Origin: Daphnia carinata
Taxonomy: Eukaryota; Arthropoda; Branchiopoda; Diplostraca; Daphniidae
DNA length: 64,000 bases
Direction of reading: 5' to 3'
Assembly (NCBI RefSeq): GCF_022539665.2
Contig: NC_081337.1
Span: forward strand, 9,710,679-9,774,678
In this document: one piece after another, positions 58,844 through 64,000 of the stretch
How positions within the stretch are numbered: the first letter of the stretch is position 1
Layout: each line of letters starts with the position of its first letter
The notes under the pieces: model-generated
Seen by the model: the letters and a program-made list of their open reading frames with translations, nothing else
The model's database searches: none
Told to the model about the DNA's origin: nothing
Made by a program: the position numbers and the translations under genes

Positions 58844-61435
58844 TGTTCTTCTTGTTATTTTTTTAAATGGGCTCCTACGGTGCATTGCTAGTAAATTCGA
58901 AACGGTCAAATCCATCAACTCCGACCTTTCAGTATTTTACCTCTCTCTTCTTTTCATTTCTACCCTAACGTTTGAAAGATTACTTGTTATTTTTCTTACA
59001 TGTCGGACTAAAGGAGATTGTACATCGTTGCCTTGGTTAGCAGCTCGTTCCTATTTAAATGCGCCTAAAAGGCCTTTTTTTTTTTTTTTTCGCCTGCAAT
59101 CACAGCTGTTGTGGTGCTCTTGAAATTTGCGCTGCTGACAGTTTCACCTCTGACGAGATCGTACGTTTCAACGTTGCGATGGTTATCAAACCTGTCTGTA
59201 AAACGTTGAATCTGTGGCCGTCTTGGAACGCTGGGAAACGCTCGCCACTCCTTTTTTGCGTGGTGTTGCCTTTGTAGTCTCACTGTCCTTTTCGAAGTAA
59301 AGAAGAAAAAAAAAAAAAAAAAGGTTAAATCATTTCAAGTTCTTGCATCGAATCGCTGGAAAAGAACGTCGAGTTGAAGGTATCATTGAAGGGCCTTCAT
59401 TCCGCAGTCGGGCGTAGGGACAAACTGAGGGAGGAAGAGTTCCAATTTTTTTGAGCGGGGTGATGGCGGATAGAGGAAAAGGGGGAGACGCGAACAATTT
59501 ACGATTTATGTCGGTGCCGGGAATAAGATTGGCCGACTTCCCGAATTCTAAAAAAAAAAAAAAAATAAAATAAAGAAATCCTCTCAGCTCTTGAGGCCTC
59601 CAAGTTAAAGCTCTTTTTCCCTTTATAGATTGAAGGAACATGACGATATATCTACACACACACACACGCAAGATACAGGAAGTACCAAAAAAAAAAAAAA
59701 TCAAAGAGAAGCGCAGTCTGCAAAGGGGCGTGTTAAAAAAAATAAGTTTATTTTTTGGGTGTAGGAGGGGTAGGGAGAGAAAAAAAAAAAAAAAAAAAAG
59801 GTAGATCAATGGCCGATAGATCGAAAGGTGATGGGTTTTGCTTGGGCGCAAGAAAGAAATAGGGCCGACGTCATTCATCTCAACTGTAGAGAGAGGGGGG
59901 GCAAAAAAAAAAAAAAATAAAAATAAAAATAAAATTCATGCTGAAATCGTTCTCCAATCGCTATAGGAAATGAAATCTTTTTGGCTGATGGTGTCGGAAC
60001 ACGTCAGCCTCTGGCTAGTCCATTTTTTTTGTGTGTTATTATTATACGCACGAGCTTTTTTTTTTTTATGTTTCGAAGGGAGGCAGGGTGTTATTTTTTT
60101 TTTCTTTTAGGTGCAGTCTGATTTCCTTTTGATAAACCCCGCTTGTCCGATGATGTTTATTTTCTTGCCCTCTTTGTCGTCAACGATGAAAAGTTGATAT
60201 TTTTTTTCCCGTCTCTCACCCCTCCTGTCGTCTCTAAAAGAAAAATTTTATTATTATTATTATTATTATTATATTATTTTTTTTTTTTTCATGTTTGCTG
60301 TTTCGTATTGTTGTTCATTTCCTGTGGGGACAGTTTCAAATAAGTTGATCTGCCAGCGCTGTAGCAAAAAGAGAGAGAGAGAGAGACAAACTAATTCTTT
60401 TTTCTTTCTATCGTTTGACGTGTGCAGACTGCCGCTCCGTACCGACCAGAGTGCTCCCTACAGTTTACTCACGGTGATTGAAAAGTTAGAAGGTAAGCAC
60501 TTTCACTTTCTTTCTTTCTTTTTTTTTTTTTTTTTTTTTGACTTTCGCGCATTATCACACGTTTGTTGACCAAGTCGTGTAAGTTTGTCCAACACCAGAC
60601 GAAATAATATGTGTAAAGTTAAGTTAGACGTTGGATTGTGTACGTCGTGATTTTTGAACTCCACCCAAAAATTCTTTTTCTTATTTAAAATCTTCTTCTT
60701 GTTTTTTTTTGTTTTTTTTAATCACGAACCGCGGCCCCGGTTGGAATCCAATAGGCAAGTAAGGTGGCGTGAACCAATTCGTTTTCTTAATGTGTCATCG
60801 AATCCCTAACATTCACAATTTCGGGATTTATTATTATTATTTTTTTTTTAATTCGTATCCGTTTTTACGTTTGATCTTTTACCAGCCCACAGCGATGGGC
60901 TCGGATTTGAGTAGACTGCGCAATAGCTTTTCATGGTAGGGTCTGGCTGACTTGTCGTTTTCATTCACCTACCAGCGATTGGTTTGTTTGATGGGCCGTC
61001 ACATATTTTGGAAGCTGCAGGGCGAAGATGACGAGCGAATGTTTTACGTGAACTCATCTCTCGTGTGCCCGGCACGCAATTACACCACTCGCAACGCTAT
61101 ATAGTAATAAAATAAATTGAGAAAAAAGAACGTGAACGGACTTTCTGAGTGTCGATACGTAAACACGATGTGGATGGCATAACAGAATGGCAACTACGAA
61201 ACGGGGCTCATCAGTTACTATTTTGTTTGTAATCGTTCACGTTCTTTTTAGAATTGCCATTACTTTCGCCTTCCGTCACGTGATCATTGCAAAGCTAATT
61301 CTCTTGATTGTGATTTTTATTTGCTTTCTTCTGAACGGTTAAACTTCGTAGCCTCCCGTTTATCGGCTAGAAAATACGATCGAAGAACTTGTACACGTCA
61401 CCTCCCGAATCTCAACGTTAGACTCTACGATTGTT

Positions 61436-61438
<3 letters not shown>

Positions 61439-61466
<28 letters not shown>

Positions 61467-61482
61467 GGGGGGGGGGGGGGGG
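61439..61482 (+). repeat. T28-G16 junction
   Basis: A T28 run passes directly into a G16 run. The same order, an A/T run then a G run, is also seen near 28228-28265. Confidence 0.9.
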
Positions 61483-62886
61483 TTTCTATAACTGAAGCGT
61501 ACAAATGGAATTCTGTTGTTTGACTTGATCTTAAGAGTTCTTTTTTCTCCCCTCAATCTCGTCCTTTCTTCGTTTCCTTACTATTCCATCTTGGCTGTTT
61601 CTTTCCTCCTGCTGTCGATGGCGAAAGCACCCCGTGAGACAGGGACTAAAGCATCCGCCGCAAGAGTCGGCTATAGAGTATAATCATGCACGTCTCACTC
61701 CGTAGCTAGGATGTAGACGAGGAGGATGCTAGAGGTTCCTTGCTAACGATTACGTTTGTCCAACGATCCCCCAAGTATCGGGTTCTCCATCAAGGAATGT
61801 CTGTTTTATTTTTTTTTTTGGTGCGTTGTCTTTGAAGAATAGAACAATAGATCTGACATCGTGACTGATGGCTACCACTAACCACCGATGCCATTGTTAC
61901 TCGTCCCAATTTATTTCTGACTACGAGGGTACACTCTCAGCCTGTCGGCGTGACTTGTGTACAAACTCACTGTTGTCATCAAAAAATGTGAAGGGTCCCC
62001 AAGAAAAACAAGAAAAGAAAAAGCTTTTATTTTTAGAGTACCGTTCACGTTTTCTTGACGATTGTTTAAAATCGGTCCACTTGTCCACACCCAACGACCC
62101 ATCGATCATAGAGTCGTACCGACACCTCAAGATCCTTCCATTTTCGCGATGAGCGTGACCTCGCAGCGTGTACCGTATAACTCTCTAGAATGAATAGTTA
62201 AAAAAAAAACAAAAAAAACAAAAACCCTTAGATGAACGAGGAGACTCGAGAAAGAGAAAGGGGCAGTCACGGAGCACACACACACACACACACAAACAGT
62301 CAATTACACGCACACACGGAGTGAACGGCTTGTGCGCAACCTTGAAACTAGGCAGACAAGGTGAAACGAGACGTTTGTATTGAAATGAATTGGAGATTAA
62401 GCAAGTCGTTTGCATAAGCTCATCCTCCCCCTTCTTTTTATGTGTTTGTGTGTGTGCAGCTTGTAAAGCATCTACTTGCGATCTTATAGAATTCGGTTAT
62501 TTATTGTACATTGTAGATTTTCCCCTTTCCTTTGGGTTTTTATTTTTACCTTTTGCCTGAATGGCTCCATCCATCTACCTACCTCCGACGGGCTGAAATT
62601 GATGAGAGCTGCCATAGTAATAATGTGAATTGTGGTCGTATCATCGTTTTGAAAACGAGTTTTCTAGCCATGTTTCCTTTTTTTGGGGGGGGAGGGGGGG
62701 GGGGAATTGCATCGTTGGGAGGGTGATGAAAAGGGAAAAAAAAGAAAAGAAAAAAACTAACATATAGAATAGAGAAAGAAGATGGGGGGGGGACTCCAAT
62801 CAAGCAGCATCGTAACGACGGGGGGCCGGCTCGTCTCCAAAGCTGATTAGGAGCCCATTCATCAGTCTATTCATCACGCTGGCAAT

Positions 62887-62892
<6 letters not shown>

Positions 62893-62920
<28 letters not shown>
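62893..62920 (+). repeat. (CT)14 microsatellite
   Basis: A 28-nt CT tract preceded by a C run. Confidence 0.95.
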
Positions 62921-62924
<4 letters not shown>

Positions 62925-63218
62925 GAAATATAAAAAAAAAAAATTGAGTCGCATCAGTATTACTATCCAATCTCTTGATGCGACGACCAAAAATAGCCTA
63001 ACGGTATGCAGTTGTATAGAATTTATCTATACAGGACGTGCGTTGCGTCTTTCTCTAGAAAAAGAAACGTAGTCATTTACCTTTAATATGTAGCAACGGT
63101 CGTACGCAGGGAAGGGAAACGGAATTAAACAAAAATTATCTTTGGGTGTCGTCCTCTCACCTGAAGTTGTGCTGAAATTCTGAGTATTGTTATTGCTTCA
63201 TTGATTTCTTTTGATACG

Positions 63219-63479
63219 ATGTGCAGCGTTCAAAGATCGTGCGGGATCCTCCTTTTGTTTGCTGCGTCGTTAGTGATATTCTATCTTGTGGGAAACTATT
63301 CAATCGTCAAGTCAGGCAGAATATGCATTGCAGTATTAACAGTCGGAGGCGTCGTGAAAAAAAAAAAAAAAACTCGATCGGTAAGCTGCTTTACGAAATC
63401 TCGCGGTTGCGGAAAATGCGATGAAACATTTCTGAGGGCAACGCGAAACCAAAAACAAAAGCAAAATTGTTGTGAGGAG
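63219..63479 (+). other. Possible first coding exon of an unknown membrane protein (weak)
   Basis: An ATG at 63219 (A at -3) opens a frame whose start, MCSVQRSCG, is followed by a hydrophobic segment of about 17 residues (GILLLFAASLVIFYLVG). This looks like a type II signal anchor. A second hydrophobic patch follows, then a lysine run encoded by poly-A. A good donor, GAG|GTAAGG, lies in frame at 63480. If real, the gene continues beyond the window. T-rich DNA easily yields hydrophobic frames, no family is recognisable, and the lysine run is suspicious. Confidence 0.12.
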
Positions 63480-64000
63480 GTAAGGCTCGGTTCGATCGAT
63501 GGAAAAAAGGAAATAAGACGAAGAGGGGGGGGGGGGGAATAAAGAATTGGATTATGTACCGGCAAAACTGGAAGCTTATAAGAGAGAGAGAGAGACTTCC
63601 ACACAGCATCGATGGAAGAGGCAAGCGCGCGTTCAAGGGAACGTTGCCAAAAAGAAGGGAAAGAAGTGAGCTGGATCGTGCTGGAAAGGGCGCAGGGACT
63701 TTGACTTGAAATCAAGAGAAGGGAACAAGGACATAAATCCATAGCTTATATGACATGAAATGGTAAATTACGAAACTTTTTTTTTTTTTCAAGAAAGAAG
63801 TTGAACTCTAACACAGAAAAAAAAAAAAAAAAAAAAAGAAACTTCATTTCACTATCGCGATCCATCTCTTTTACTTTTCTATATCGTCCCGTACAGTGAT
63901 CGCTGCTTCTCCGTCCGGCGTTTTCGCCCTGGATCGATTTTGCCCGGAACGATCGAACATTGAATTTTTTTTTTTTTTTTTTTTTTTGTTCCTTATTTCT

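Larger units (their letters stand above)
54001..64000. other. Non-coding, repeat-dense region at the right edge
   Basis: No gene firmly supported. The block is rich in A/T tracts (T36 at 54808, T28 at 61439), CA/TG/CT microsatellites and a T28-G16 junction. Ordinary-complexity islands lie at about 56230-56640, 58380-58800, 60890-61430 and 61600-62160. A weak candidate first exon of a + strand gene is at 63219-63479. Confidence 0.5.

Noticed and set aside
61868-62152. ATG-initiated 94-codon + strand frame of balanced composition
   Set aside because: It has a weak -3 context, no recognisable family and no promoter or splice context; this length is common by chance.
1-64000. CRISPR arrays, bacterial operons, rRNA genes and transposon proteins
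   Set aside because: No spaced direct repeats, ribosome-binding-site-led gene strings, rRNA-like sequence or transposase/reverse-transcriptase motifs were seen on either strand.

Overview
This window is animal nuclear DNA with one convincing protein-coding gene and a very long non-coding remainder. The gene is on the + strand and encodes a group C SOX transcription factor (SoxC; the family of vertebrate SOX4/11/12 and insect Sox14). Its HMG box, the arthropod-style core promoter (TATA box plus TCA-type initiator) and the split gene structure point to an arthropod. The dense mixture of poly-A/T, poly-G/C and dinucleotide runs with short introns suggests a small-genome crustacean such as a Daphnia-like branchiopod. 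The species assignment is inference and no database was consulted.

Layout. Positions 1-3550 are non-coding upstream DNA with homopolymer runs. Positions 3590-3810 form a compact promoter: an NRF1-type palindrome, a cAMP response element, a TATA box and an initiator. A roughly 670-nt 5' UTR with one 15-codon upstream ORF follows. Coding exon 1 is 4474-4602 and intron 1 is 4603-7529. Coding exon 2, 7530-8972, holds the HMG box, a serine-rich linker, two SUMO-type motifs and the C-terminal SoxC activation domain. The predicted protein is 523 residues. A pyrimidine-rich 3' UTR starts at 8973. A first plausible poly(A) site lies near 9905-9930, but runs of T and C on the sense strand continue to about 13.5 kb and hint at longer isoforms.

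From about 14 kb to 64 kb I found no gene I can support. That stretch is packed with microsatellites, poly-A/T tracts up to 42 nt and poly-G tracts up to 20 nt. Among them are islands of ordinary-complexity DNA holding short inverted repeats and transcription-factor-like palindromes. A large non-coding flank is common around developmental regulators, so cis-regulatory DNA for SoxC (or for a gene beyond the right edge) is the simplest reading. One weak candidate first exon of a membrane protein sits at 63219-63479 near the right edge.

I saw no tRNA, rRNA, transposase, reverse transcriptase or CRISPR array. I found no clear sign of a new biological system. The best leads are the SoxC gene model and promoter, the strand asymmetry of its 3' region, and several foldback clusters at 23.4, 30.2, 38.6-39.4 and 50.8-51.0 kb.
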